From Allantophomopsis cytisporea (lineage: Eukaryota; Ascomycota; Leotiomycetes; Phacidiales; Phacidiaceae), in assembly GCA_024752435.1 (NCBI GenBank), contig CP103024.1, forward strand, positions 558,001 to 622,000: DNA of 64,000 nucleotides, written 5' to 3'. Shown here one piece after another: positions 35,949 through 47,781 of the stretch (its first letter is position 1; the number at the start of each line of letters is the position of its first letter). The notes beneath the pieces were generated by a model. That model saw only the letters and a list, made by a program, of their open reading frames with translations. It ran no database searches and was not told the origin of the DNA. The position numbers and the translations under genes were made by a program.

Positions 35949-36828
35949 CTATACACAGGTTCTCCTTGTTATCAAAACAAAAGTAAATATGCTTCTTGGA
36001 AAATCAGAGGAAACAAGAGAGAAGCGAAAGAGCGAAAGAAGAAAAGGAAGGAACAAAAGAAGAAAGGAAGAAAACTATACACCAAAAGATATATAAAAGC
36101 AAAAATACGGTCAGACAGAAAGTAATGAAAAAGGCAAATATAGAAGGATAATGTCGTGCCTCGTCAGAGTTGAATGGAGACGAATAACAATGAGTGACAG
36201 ACTGACAGTTTTCTGCCAAACACCAAACACATCAGACACCAGTAGCATACATATATATTACACTCACGAAAATCACCCCAGTCACATACATACACATACA
36301 AGTATCGTACATCGTACATCGTACATCATACACCATACACGCCATACACACACACATAATGTAATGTATGTATGTATGTATGTATGTATATATATACATG
36401 CACATTTTATATATACACGTACTCCTTCTCATAGTCACTCGCTCACTCATTCATTCACCCATTCACAGTCAATCAATCAATCACTCACCTCCTACACAAC
36501 CTCACCTCACCTCACCTCACCTCACCTCACTGTCCAGAAAACCATTCTCTCCGCTTCACCCGCCTCCCAATTATTTGCATTTCTCACTTCATATCCCACT
36601 TCGATTCGCCTCACCTCCTTTCGAAAGTTCATTTTGCTTCTTCCATGGCACATAAAGAGTCTTGAGTGAATACCTCCGTAGCTATTTACTTGTATTATGC
36701 CCCCCCCCCCCCATGCAACGGGGACATTCATCAATCCCCGGCCATTTTGGGTCTAGTGACGCCCGGGGTACGGGGAGTATCATCACTACGTACCACAACC
36801 GCAATCCACAACCATAACCACGACAATT

Positions 36829-36863
<35 letters not shown>

Positions 36864-38200
36864 CCCAACCACAACCACAACCACAACCATAATGGGGCAA
36901 ATCCAGGAAATTATCAATTAATTGTCGGACTCGAGCGCGCAGCTTACAAGGTTGCCTTATGCAGGTCCTTCCTTCTCCATGCATACATAAAGACAGACTT
37001 CCATCCACACGATCCTTCTACTATCGGTCATGGTCCATCCATTTTCTGTGCTGAACATTGTGGTAGAATATCTAGTATAAAGAGAATGGGATTCCTCACG
37101 AATTATGCCACATACCTTGGAATGACTGTGTTTTTTTTTTTTTTTTTTTTTTTTTTTTTGAATGGTTGATTGTTTGAACGACCAGGGAAGTCCTTTTCAT
37201 CCCAAGATCTCCATGACAGAGCGGATGAACCAAACGAACGTCTACTATTGAGTGTAGGAGGTGGAGGAGGAGGTGGTGGTAGTGGTGGTGTTCTTAGGAC
37301 TTGATGGATACATTAGATAGATATTCAGCTGCTAAAATTACTCACGTACCTTACCTAGGAATTCTCTTGATGCACCATGTACCTACATAGTAGGTCGGTA
37401 GGCACTGACTGTAGGGTCCCTTATTCATTGCAATACACTTTAGTTCCCTCTCTCAGTTACCTTACCTACTTGCTTTGCTCTACCCTCGATATAACGAGCC
37501 ATTTCCCCTACTTCTTCTTGCCCTGACTATCTTCTCGTACCTGAAATCCCGACTTAAATTGAGGACCTCTCACACACACCACGCATACGCGCGCGCCCCC
37601 CACATCACCCCCTACAAACAATGAAGAATAGACTAGGAATTGAGGCTAGGAAATAGAAGCAAGGTAGGTAAAGTATTGTGATAGTGAAGTAGATCCAAAA
37701 GAACTCAATTTCATCTCGCTACCAAATTCAAAGCCCCAAGAAGAAGGGAAGTAAGAAATGAAAGAAGAGAAAAAGGATTCGGAGAATTGAAAAACAAACG
37801 GACAGTATTTTCGGGTTCTTTTTTTTCAGGCTTCCGTCATTCTCTCTATCCATTCGACGAAGCCTAGTCGCGTCGAGGCCCCCCAGTTCAAAAGAGCGCA
37901 ATGCGACAACGAACTAAAATCAAATCCAAAAAAAAAAAATCACGTCCGTTTCATCGCGCGTACGACGCACTGTCGAAATCGCCGGATGAAGATATGGGAA
38001 AGAGCTTTAAGGAGTCTGAGCACAAGCCCAAGCGTTTCTACTTTGCTTGTCAGGGAGAAAGAGAGGGTATCAACGAACGACACGAATGAAAAGAAGAAGA
38101 AGAAGAGCAGGGCGAAGGCGACGTGACGGTCTACACATACAGATTTCGAACATACCATAACGCGCTGTCTTGTCTGTCAGACTGACTGGTGGATTTCTTT
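33683..38200. other. Microsatellite-rich gene-free region upstream of Med15
   Basis: No credible coding region was seen. Reading frames here translate simple repeats (34421-34998, 35461-35909, 36151-36669). Tracts include (GGT)n at 34371-34397, GGTATAA/GGATGA/GTGAGT blocks at 34725-34852 and CT-rich at 34902-34945. Others are GA-rich at 35646-35710, (TA)n at 35916-35943, (ATGT)n at about 36364-36389, (CTCAC)6 at 36501-36530, C13 at 36700-36712, (CA)16 at 36831-36862 and T29 at 37131-37159. The stretch next to Med15 probably includes its promoter and a long 5' leader. Confidence 0.6.
34371..37159. repeat. Cluster of simple-sequence repeats
   Basis: At least nine separate microsatellite tracts of mono- to hexanucleotide units lie within 2.8 kb. 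They include T29, C13, (CA)16, (TA)n and (CTCAC)6. Purine/pyrimidine strand asymmetry alternates along the cluster. Such density is far above the rest of the window. Confidence 0.9.
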
Positions 38201-41200
38201 TCTTACGCACAATCCTCACGCAGATCCTAGAGTTCCGCGGCTATGATTTGGGTAGTCGTCGGTTGGATTTTCAGCAGATCTTTGCTTGGTGCTTGAGGAT
38301 TGTTCGAGAATTTCATGCGTTTCATTCAGCCTAGCAACGGATGTCCCTTGTGATATTCCAGGGTGCTGATGCTGTCGCATCGTCTCTATCGTATCTTTGA
38401 AGTATTCCACCATCTCAACTCCGATTATGGATTTATCTTACACGTTTTATTTACTTATTATGATCAAAGCATTTAGTTATCAAGAGTCGTATAGATTTTC
38501 TTTTATTTTATTTTATTTTATTATTCTTCTTCTTCTTCTTCTTCTTCTTCTTCTAGAATACTCAGATCTTCCTACAAATATTCTCGAGTATCATGCCATT
38601 CTCAATACTCTGTAATCATCACATGTCGATAATTCAAGAGAGCTCAGTATCTCAAGACGCACGTAACAATCTCCATGCCTAACTGCGAAATGCCATCCAT
38701 CCCTTCAATCTCATCTTACTCATCTCGCCCAGCACAAAAATCCCTCTGTATCCCTCTGTATAGGCGCAGATAGTGTCGCCCTAGTCAGCATGGGCAGTCC
38801 TCTATGTTTGACCAAGCTTGGGCTCAGCACGTTAAATATCAACCAATGCTTGAACTGGGGGGTGTGCGCTTTCTCGAGTAGAACAGAGGCGAACAAGTGC
38901 TACGGTAGGGCCGCCGAACACTAACGCCTCCGTAGCAGTCCCTTAGCAGCGGGATCTAAGGTGGTGGACTCTCGCGCGTGTAAGGCCGTGCTAAATGCCT
39001 TAACTTTACCTTACCTTGTCGGTGCAAAGTATCGCTATGTAGTATGCACAGTCATGGCCCCTGTCGAGCTGTGTCGTTGGAGAACCTCATCTACATACAC
39101 ATAGGAAATGTTAACAGACGCGATATATATATTTTTCTCCTTTGAGGAATGATTGGGATATCTGCGCCTTCATTCAACGGTATATTAGTGTAGGCATTTG
39201 TGGATTTTGTGGCCTCTTTTTTTCTTCCTCTTTTTGGGGGATCTGGGTGGGGGTTCTCTGGGGCTGATACATCTTCACTCCTTTTCTCCAGCTTCGTAAA
39301 TCAAGGGGATGGCGGGGAGGAGAGAGGGACGGGGGTCTATGCTGTCCCCGTTATTACTGAAAGAGCCGAGTGAGTATGACGACCTTTTGAATCATCTAAG
39401 AACATCATTCTACTCATATATATGAATGAATGAAAATGCTTCGCGAAATTGCCTGTTTTCCACGACTCGCAACGTTCGTACACAATATGTAGCGATCGTC
39501 CGTGTGGCGCCATACATCGATACGTATGAACTGGGGACCTGGGACGGTACTCGACGAGCACACAGTGGATTGGGGATTGACAGACAGGATGCGGATATGG
39601 ATGAAAAGGCCGTAAGTTGTGTATGTATGTACATATATCACACAATTGGAGAATAGAGTGAGGAAGTGAGGTCAAGTTGGACCTCATGCATGGGCTTTTC
39701 CATGTCTACCAGTTATGTACCTATGTACGTATGTACGTATGTTTGTATGTATGTACAAGTACATATGTATGTGCACGCAGAGCACGGCACTATACCACAT
39801 TAGCTTCACATTGTACCAACTTAGGCTCTGGACTCGTCGAAGATCACCACAAGTGAATTTCTATCTTACTTGTACAAAGTATCTCTCCATATATCTTTTG
39901 CAGGTTGATACATATTATCATGCAGTCCACCCCACCATCCTGGACACATTCACATATCGATCATCCGCCAACAACTGCCCGGAGTCCAACAGATGTTTTG
40001 AGAGACGAGCGCAGAGAGTTAGAGACAGAGACAGCAGCCAGAGCACGGTGAGAAAGCGTGGTGTGATTTGATGCACCGCTCGATTGCGATGGCTGCTGCT
40101 GCTGCTGCTGTTCGACTCTCGCCTTGTTTGTGTCAGTTAGTCACCGTCGCCATACACGCCGTGAGCCTGTACTTCCAGATGGTCATTGTGATTGGTATTT
40201 CCGGTACATAGCTGTGCTTGTACAGGGGTCTGAAGAGCCATAATGGCCATGGTGTGAAGGGTGTAAAGCAAGGGCTTTTCTGGCGTCGGTCGAGCGAGGT
40301 GTGAGGGATGGTGGAGTGTGGTGAGGGGAGGGTTCTTGGTGGCTGCATCACATCGCGCTCCGGAAAGAATAATGGACTCTTCCACGACTCGCCGCCTTTT
40401 TTTCTTCTCTTTTTGTTGCTCGACATGGGATCGACGACGATTGAAGAATGAGAGGCATGGCGAATCATTTACTTGCCTAGGTTTTGTGAATTGTGAGAGC
40501 AGATAGAAACCGGGAGCTTTTGAATTGTTCAGAACCTTAATATACCAAGAGCCAGTAACTGTTCAGGGCTTCACCATTATTTATAATGATTTAGAGTCGT
40601 ATAAACATGGACAGATGCTATAGGTATTGAGAGCTTTACAGATCCAAGTGGCCCTCGATAGAAGGTTTGGCGAGTATGGGAGATTGAACATAAGGAAGCC
40701 AGTTCCACTCAGTCGCTTCTAGTGTCTAATTATTTATGAGTAGAGTTTGATATTCAATTCGAAATAAATTGAGGTTGGAAATTTGACATGCAAATAGCAC
40801 TTTATTCATGATTAACTCAGCATGAACTCGTGATTTTATTCATGCTCGCCACTACTTTCCATTTCCTTAATCCTGTTTCTATGAATTATCTTGTATGCTG
40901 ATGAGTCTTCGTTCGTCCTCTATCGCCTTGTCTGTTTTATTTTGTTTTATTTTATTTTTGGGGAATCATTGAGATGAGATAAGATGAGATGAGACGATTT
41001 GAGTTGCGCAGAAGCGGTGGCTTCACAGAGTTCATGGGGAGAGCAATTGGTTTCCAGAAGGGTTTGTTCATCGTTTGAGCCCGCGCGCGAAGCCAATGTA
41101 GATCCGGCTCGAGGATCCCTAACAAAACCTAATGCTAAGGCAGCACGCGCCCATACTGGCACCACAGATTACCGCACACCTGGACTGGAATGCTGTATGG

Positions 41201-44200
41201 CGCTCTGCATCTGCACGCTTGTTGATATGGACGGACGAGAATAAGAAAAGCAGAGAAAAGGAAAACTGAGCACTTGATGCGCAGTTGTGATCCGCGATTC
41301 GTCAGCCTGGATGTTCATGAAAATGATAAAGAGTAGGGCCGGAAATTGATATGGATGATTCACCTACTACCCTTTATGTATCGCAATTGTAGTCGCTGAA
41401 ATTGAACACTCAGACCAGGTGTGTACTGTGTAAGGATTAGATGGAATACGTTTGTATCTCTCACTCGCTCCCGCTGCTCCTAGTCCTTCGACCAGGGCTG
41501 CATTTGGCTGCAGGCAAGACAATGAATTACATTCACACGACAGCTTGATTTGAGGGAGAGGAACCGAAAACAGTCATTTGTTCTGTGCCTAGCCATCTCT
41601 CATGGCCTGCCCTTCGTAGTTCGCATGTAACGTCTGTACGGAATTCAATCCTGTTGACATGAAGGGATGGAAAATGAAGGAGATTCAACTCATCCTTTCA
41701 GTTTGTTTCTTGTTTCGGAGGAAAACCAATAGTACGGTATCAATTGATATTACACATCTACCAGGGTCATGGAGTAAGTGCTCTTTCAAGTATGTATGTA
41801 CATACATATATACATACAGTAGTACTGCGTACTTCGTATATTACTGCTGAATCCACCCTACAAGGCCACTAGATCCCCCACTCCTCTATGGAAGTCTTGC
41901 GAAGGTGTCGTGAAGAGAAGCCGAAGATCGCGGATACTCCGTACATATGAGAATTCAGCGCGTGCCCCCAACGATCACCATTTCAACCTAACGTCGTAAC
42001 GACTAAGAGTACCAGAGCTGAAAGAATACGGGGAATTGGCGAGGTCTCGGTATGCGTTACGTACTGGGTTGCCCACACGTGTGTTTGGAGAAAGACTTCA
42101 AGTCAGATGATGGCATCCAGCATCTGAGCAAGCTGGACGAGTAGGTGTAAGCATTCAGTTGTTGATGTGTTACTTGGATATCGAACAAGGCGCACGGGGA
42201 TGTTGGCCGTATTGGCAGATGAACGGGGTCTTGGAAATCTTGCAATCCCGGGATAGCATCCCTTCGATCTGCCATTAGGATCAATCCTTGCCTAAGGCCA
42301 AAACCAACCTGGCTACTTACGAGTCAGAGTACTGAGCACGATCTGCACACACATCTACGGAATATGTACCTGATGCAAGAAGGCAAAGTGTAAAAACAAA
42401 CTGTGGCAGAGCTGAAAGTGGCAAGGGGTGACATGATAGTTTTGTAAAGTGTGTAGCAGAGACTAGCTGGACATCGACAGGAACCCTGTTTTAATGATGT
42501 CCATCTTCGTGAAGAAGGCTATAGTGGCTGTCGCTCTCGCGCCCAGATTCAATTCAATTTTAGCTGAGCGGCGTTGTGTCCGGTCGAGCTATGTGTTGCT
42601 GTCACTTGAGTGTGTTCCGAGGTCTCAAGTCTCATCGGTCCCTCACGGCAGACGACGAGACTTTGTACCTCATACCTTAGGTTGCCCTGTGCTTCTCGCC
42701 GATAAGCTAATCGTCGCGGCAACATGAGAGACAGCTCCGACGACATCAATCAAGCTGTCCATTATAGCTACTTGAATTCACGAGCATCAGTTCACCTCAA
42801 TTAAGCTACTTGTAGATGCTCAATGTGGGCTCAGGAGAGACATCTATCGCTGAAAGACCACAGACTTTCACGCTTCATTACTACACGTAGCATCATGTCT
42901 CCAAAGACTGTCATCGCGTAAATGACTTCTTAGACTTTGTAGTGCTTCCCCCATTCGTAATCAGTAGCATCCTAGAATGTGAAGGTATATATGATATCAA
43001 GCATGCGATTCATCTCTTCAAGTCTTTCTTCACACATTACGCGGATCTCGAAAGCAAGATTTTAGTGGATGCCGAATATCAGTTGTAAGGTCACTTGGAT
43101 TATCAAACTTCAATTTCCTCTCTTGTCAACACCTTTTATGAGGAACTACTTGACGATTGTATGCCTCTTGAGAACTGTATGGCTTCAAAAAGGACCTTGG
43201 TAACTACTTTCATCTGACGATCTCGAGCTTCACCACTTTATACATCATGGTCGCCTTTGCCCAGCCCTGAAGCCCTCTCTTCACGGGTTTGCTGGATCGG
43301 CTCGGCTCTTGCCCTTGCAGCCACATTTCCTCGCAGAAATGGAAAGGCTAAGGCGAGTGCCATTTTGATGACATCTAGGAGCTTTCTCTTCAAGATCTAG
43401 AGCCCTCCTTCTCTCCACATCTCCATGGAGAAAGAGGAATAGTTGCAATTGTTGGCATGTATTCCTAATTGTAGTTACTTCAGGAATTAAGGTCTTTCCC
43501 GGTTGCCACATGCTAGTAGCATAGCTTCTTCATGCTTGATTATGGCGAATGGTGGACTGGTACTTCCGTATATTCTCAAGCATGTTGAAAATTACCGCAA
43601 GGCATCTCTGATATTTTATGAGAAGTCCAATGAATTTGCCATTTTTACAGTCGCCAACTTAAACATTCTCTTCGTTTTTTTATTTCGAAAAATCTCCATC
43701 AGGTTGTCCGCCATGATTCCCTAGCTCATCTTCATATTTTCATCCTTGCCATTGTGCTCTTGTGAGGCTTTTGGTGGGAAGTGATCGCCATTAGATCTGC
43801 CATTCTCATGCATGACACAGTGAATTTCACAGTGCATCATGTAAAGAAGTTGCATCCTTCAACACCAAATAGAAAGTGATTGCAGAGTCTAGGGCTGTTG
43901 CCACAAACCATGCATTGTTTTCCTCTTCGTCAGCCTGGACACATTTGTTGGTAGTCTCAAGGTGTGAAGTTCGTGGTGTGGTGAAGAAAGAAGTCGACGA
44001 TGTCCAAGTCCACCTAATCAAAGGTTGCACTTACATTTATCGATAAGACTGTATCAGTAACTACGGTTGCTGAACTTGAATCAAGAGAGTCTTGCTGCAA
44101 GATTCAATTTGAAGGCTCGAGGTTGGTTCAAGGTTTAGTTAGCAAGTGTTGCAGGTTGGCTCGAGGCTCGAAAGTGGGAATTTCTCGATTTGATCTCGCA

Positions 44201-44873
44201 CGGCGAATAGCCCCTTGCCAAACAAATACTAACATCACGCATTGAGATACTTATGTAGAGAAGGAAACCAGAAGTAGAGTTAATGAGGTTGAGTGGGTTG
44301 ATAAGATGGAAGTTACAAGTATGAGAAACTCAGGGGCATACTGGGGTGAAATCTCAAAAGATTGTGATTATCCAGGAAGCTGTGTATAAACAAGCAATTA
44401 TAAACAATTTCAGAATCGTAGGTGATTGTGGAGCCATCAACAACTCGGAAGACCATCATTGTTTAAGACATTGGGATTTATAGATGGGCGCTGAATGATT
44501 GTTAATCATTGTATTTAAGCTATTTAACCTTCCTTGATCAAGTGTGGTTTCCAAGCTATTAATGGTTGCTGTATTTTCCAAGATTCCCCAAAGAGCAGTT
44601 AGTGAATGATGATGCGGAGGCCCCAGACTCGAATTCGATAGGCTCGTGAATGCACATAATGCTCGCTCTATCTCAGCCAACGAGAATTAGCTTCCAAGGG
44701 TCCTTCGATTTGAGTGAACCAATACCTACTTGATATTGATATCAAAATCGACATTCAATAGGAGGACATATCAACATATCCTCCTACGCCTGTTTTACAC
44801 GCTTATTTAGACGGCCTCCCAATTCTATCTCTTCATTAAATACTTGATTACATTATGTTGCTAATATACGTAA
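38201..44873. other. Gene-free region continuing to the SDR gene
   Basis: In 6.7 kb no frame has protein-like composition or recognisable motifs. Candidates at 39337-39687, 40133-40468, 42494-42749 and 43503-43724 were read and not accepted. It contains a (TTC)n run at about 38525-38554, (GCT)n at about 40092-40110, TGTA/TACG repeats at 39715-39770 and two adjacent perfect hairpins at 38898-38961 (listed separately). A structural RNA or very small secreted protein could still be missed by eye. Confidence 0.5.
38898..38961. other. Two adjacent perfect stem-loops
   Basis: TGCTACGG (38898-38905) pairs with CCGTAGCA (38930-38937) around a 24-nt loop. Three bases later CCTTAG (38941-38946) pairs with CTAAGG (38956-38961) around a 9-nt loop. 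The side-by-side arrangement in non-coding DNA could be part of a structured RNA, or chance. No T-run terminator or Pol III boxes were seen. Confidence 0.3.
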
Positions 44874-45941
44874 CTAGATCCCAGCAGTAGCGCTCTCAAA
44901 AACAGTATTCGTATGATCCATCAACACCCTCCCCTTATCCTCAGCACGATAAGGACCAAGAACTTTATCATCGGTAACAGTCTCACCCTTAGGATCGACT
45001 CTATAAACGCCACTGATTCCCTCACCAGTCGAACTAGCCATGTGGTTTGCTCCTCGACCTTCCTCGATCTGTTTCTTAGAAGGATAAAGACCACTGGTGA
45101 GGTAGAAACAGTGCCTATCCCCCGACTCCTCCACAGTTGTCGCAAAAAGCTTTATGATTGGGAGCACAGTCCAAGAGAGGATACGGGTCAAGACCCCCCA
45201 AGCTCCGCTTGTATTGCCAAAGAAATCACCCAGCAAGTCAGTATTCACGGTTCCTGGGAAAGTATGCAAGAAAGAGACGCTGGGATGTGCCTTGCCCAAC
45301 TCTTCGAGTCCAAGAGTCATCATGGTAGCGGACTGATTAGCTGCATGGATGAAAGATTGGTTTTTCTTGAGATCTAGGTCATCAAAGTCGGCTTCGCCCT
45401 CGTTACCTGCTCCTAGAACGCTAACGACTCGTGGGCTCGAGGACTTCTCAAGTGCTGGAAGAAGATTTGTGACGAAGCGCATTCGAGCATAATATCTGAG
45501 GGAGTGCAACTGGTCGATTCCCTCGGACGTTTCTTCTCGGCCGTTGAGGGTCAGGTATCCTGGACTCATAAATAACAAATCCACTTTACTCTCTTGCGAC
45601 AGAATTTCTTTGCATGCTGTATCGACGTTTTTGAGGAGTGCGATTTCGGTCTCAATGAATTTGATGTTTGCAGAAGGGTTGGAGGTTGAGAGGAGAGAGA
45701 GATTGGAGGAGAACCGCTTTTTGGACCGGCCAACCACATAGACTTTAGGAGAGTTGCTGTTCTTGACGAAGGCTTTGAGTGTTCCGAGTCCAATTCCTGA
45801 TGTTGCACCTACAAAGACAGCAACTGTACCTCCAGGTTGAGTTTTGAGGGTGAAATTGAAACTCTGGATTTCTTGAATGGCAACCATCGTGAATAATTTG
45901 TATTTGTGCAATGAGAAGATGGAAGGTTCTTCGAAGCTCAA
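44874..45941 (-). CDS. Short-chain dehydrogenase/reductase, atypical active site
   Basis: A single-exon 355-residue frame. The Rossmann motif VFVGATSGIGLGTLKAFVK is at about residues 42-60. KVYVVGRSKKR follows as beta 2, where the basic residue after the strand suggests NADP(H). VDLLFMSPGYLTLNG stands where classical SDRs have NNAG. The usual YxxxK pair is not found. After RVVSVLGAGNEG the expected position reads FIHAANQSATMMTLGLEEL, with neither Tyr nor Lys. Then comes HPSVSFLHTFPGTVNTDLL, the normal post-catalytic PG motif. Fungal SDRs of this sort occur in secondary-metabolite clusters, but none is visible here. A second Met (MVAIQEIQ, about 45887) may be the true start. Substrate is unknown, and catalysis may be altered. 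Confidence 0.8.
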   Translation of the reverse strand: MSFEEPSIFSLHKYKLFTMVAIQEIQSFNFTLKTQPGGTVAVFVGATSGIGLGTLKAFVKNSNSPKVYVVGRSKKRFSSNLSLLSTSNPSANIKFIETEIALLKNVDTACKEILSQESKVDLLFMSPGYLTLNGREETSEGIDQLHSLRYYARMRFVTNLLPALEKSSSPRVVSVLGAGNEGEADFDDLDLKKNQSFIHAANQSATMMTLGLEELGKAHPSVSFLHTFPGTVNTDLLGDFFGNTSGAWGVLTRILSWTVLPIIKLFATTVEESGDRHCFYLTSGLYPSKKQIEEGRGANHMASSTGEGISGVYRVDPKGETVTDDKVLGPYRAEDKGRVLMDHTNTVFESATAGI

Positions 45942-46465
45942 AGATTTAGATATTGTTGATTACGGGGACTGTGCCACAGATTGGGGCGTCTGAATATTAT
46001 TTGTTGAACGTGATTGAGGTTCTAATATCACGGAAAGAAGGGTGGTATGTGAGGTATGATGATATGTATGTATGATAAAAGAGGGGTAAATTAAGTGAAA
46101 TCAAATGAGGAAAACAAATCCTTTATATAACTAGGAAAGTCCATTGGAAATGACTGCATAGAAATTTTAACTAAGAATACACAATGTCCCTCACTCTTCT
46201 CACTCAGGCTATAATGAGAATAAGATGACTATTCGCAGTTTAGCAATCAAAACCCGTTGGTGCAAGACCGAGCACCGATGAATATTCACGAGGATGTCGC
46301 CGAACGGCGCTAAAACGCGATGCTGACTGACTAATGTTCCGCAAAGCAGCCAACAGTATCGGCGCACCTCACGCAAGAGCATCATTGTCATCAACGCCAC
46401 TACACTGGGAGTCAACAACCGTAGACTTTGAACGTTACCAAGCTGTCCGAATCGTTGCTCTTAAC
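45942..46465. promoter_or_regulatory. Divergent promoter between SDR and ISA2
   Basis: A 524-bp gap separates two divergent start codons. A run of GTATGATGATATGTATGTATGATAAAA lies near 46050 on the SDR side. No known binding site was recognised. A plus frame upstream of the ISA2 Met is open but adds residues ahead of a good mitochondrial leader, so I treat it as 5' leader. Confidence 0.4.
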
Positions 46466-47214
46466 ATGGCATCAAAATCGTTGAGCCGGTATTGTGCGCG
46501 CGCAGTAGCCACACCGTCGACATCGCTTACTCGATCATTCATACAGCTTGCGCCCTGCCGAGCCCTCGCCGCCGTTCCATTCGAGTTCCTTGCACCGCGA
46601 TTGCAGTCTAGAGATATACGAGCAGTGTTCAGACCTATCCGGACATTCTCCACGTCAACTCCCCGCAAGCAAACGAAAGTCCTTCTCAATCCGCGTAACG
46701 ATGATGATGGGAATGAGATGATGGTGGATATCACCCCAAAGGCTTCGAATGTATATCTCCCGTTCCGCATGCAAGAGAAGGACCGATGATAACTGACAAT
46801 TCTCAGCGTCTCAAGCAGTTAATGGCTAATGAATCAAATCCATATTTGGCGGTACGGATAATAGTCGAATCCGGCGGCTGCCATGGTTTTCAGTATTCGC
46901 TGAAGTTGGTCAGCCTGCGATCACACATGTCACAGAGCACGTCGGCAGAGCAAGAATCAATAGAGCCAAAGGCCGCACCTTTAGCTTTTGGTGGATTGAC
47001 TAAGGAGGATCCCGATTTTGATCCTGAGGAGGATACACTTTTTGAAGCAGATGATGGAGCGAAGGTCATTATGGATGCTCCGAGCCTGGAATTATTGAAG
47101 GGGAGCAAGGTTGACTACTTCTCGGAGCTGATCGGAAGGGGGTTTAGGATTGTCGACAATCCACTTGCGACGAGCAGCTGCGGATGCGGAACGAGTTTTG
47201 ATGTCAAGGTCTAA
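46466..47214 (+). CDS. ISA2: Mitochondrial iron-sulfur cluster assembly protein ISA2
   Basis: Two exons, 46466-46750 and 46807-47214, give 230 residues. The N-terminus is Arg/Ser/Ala-rich with almost no acidic residues (SLSRYCARAVATPSTSLTRS onwards), a typical mitochondrial presequence. That is why this Met is chosen over one 44 codons upstream in the same frame. The A-type carrier domain begins after the intron (RLKQLMANESNPYLAVRIIV). It keeps the three ligand cysteines: GGCHGFQY at about 120 and CGCG at about 220-222, near the C-terminus. The SLELLKGSKVDYFSELIGRG segment is characteristic of Isa2. With Isa1 and Iba57 it builds [4Fe-4S] clusters for aconitase and lipoate synthase. An acidic insert of about 35 residues before DTLFEADDGAKV is longer than in some relatives. 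Confidence 0.93.
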
Positions 47215-47781
47215 TAAGTAGTGGGAAATTGGAGGAATTGTTTTCAGACGGAAAAGATTTGGGTATATCCCAAGGCATGGAATTAAACGGCAAAACTTGG
47301 AGATAACGTGTGGCATATATCGTGAAGCGGGCGTTCGGAGCATATCATAGCGTACAGAAATCATCATGAACATAAATGGGTAAGTGTGGATAAGACGGGT
47401 ATCCAGCCCTGACTCAATATCATACATGCACTGTGGAATTCTAGTCGGAGAAAGAAGGGGTGTAAGTCTTATTCAAGACCATACAAATCATAGTGTTGAA
47501 CCAAAAATGCAACTATCAAGAGCCTTGCTTTATTGAACTTAACTCTAGCTCAGTGCTACAGTGAACGCATGTTACAATAGCACAAGATAATCAACAGAAA
47601 CAACAGCGGAATTATGACACTTAAAGAGAGGCAGGTCATAGATTGAGATGGGGGGTATTTGCATTGTGTAATTCGATTTTTGAAAAGCTTGTTGTACGCC
47701 ATTGATGCCAGCTAGTTAAAGCACATGAAACCCCTTCCCATCCGTAGAAAATCATTAAACCCAAGTCCCACAACCAACAAC
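47215..47781. other. Convergent intergenic region
   Basis: This is the 3' flank of ISA2 (plus) and RPL7 (minus). No gene, repeat or RNA was seen. Confidence 0.5.

Noticed and set aside
36151..36669. 172-codon plus frame
   Set aside because: Encodes TACA, ATGT and CTCAC repeats; flanking unique sequence has no recognisable protein features.
36700..36712. C13 homopolymer as a contig join or assembly error
   Set aside because: Other homopolymers and microsatellites nearby make it an ordinary low-complexity tract; nothing in the flanks shows a join.
40133..40468. 111-codon minus frame in the gene-free interval
   Set aside because: Random-looking composition, overlapping frames in two phases, no splice partners or motif.
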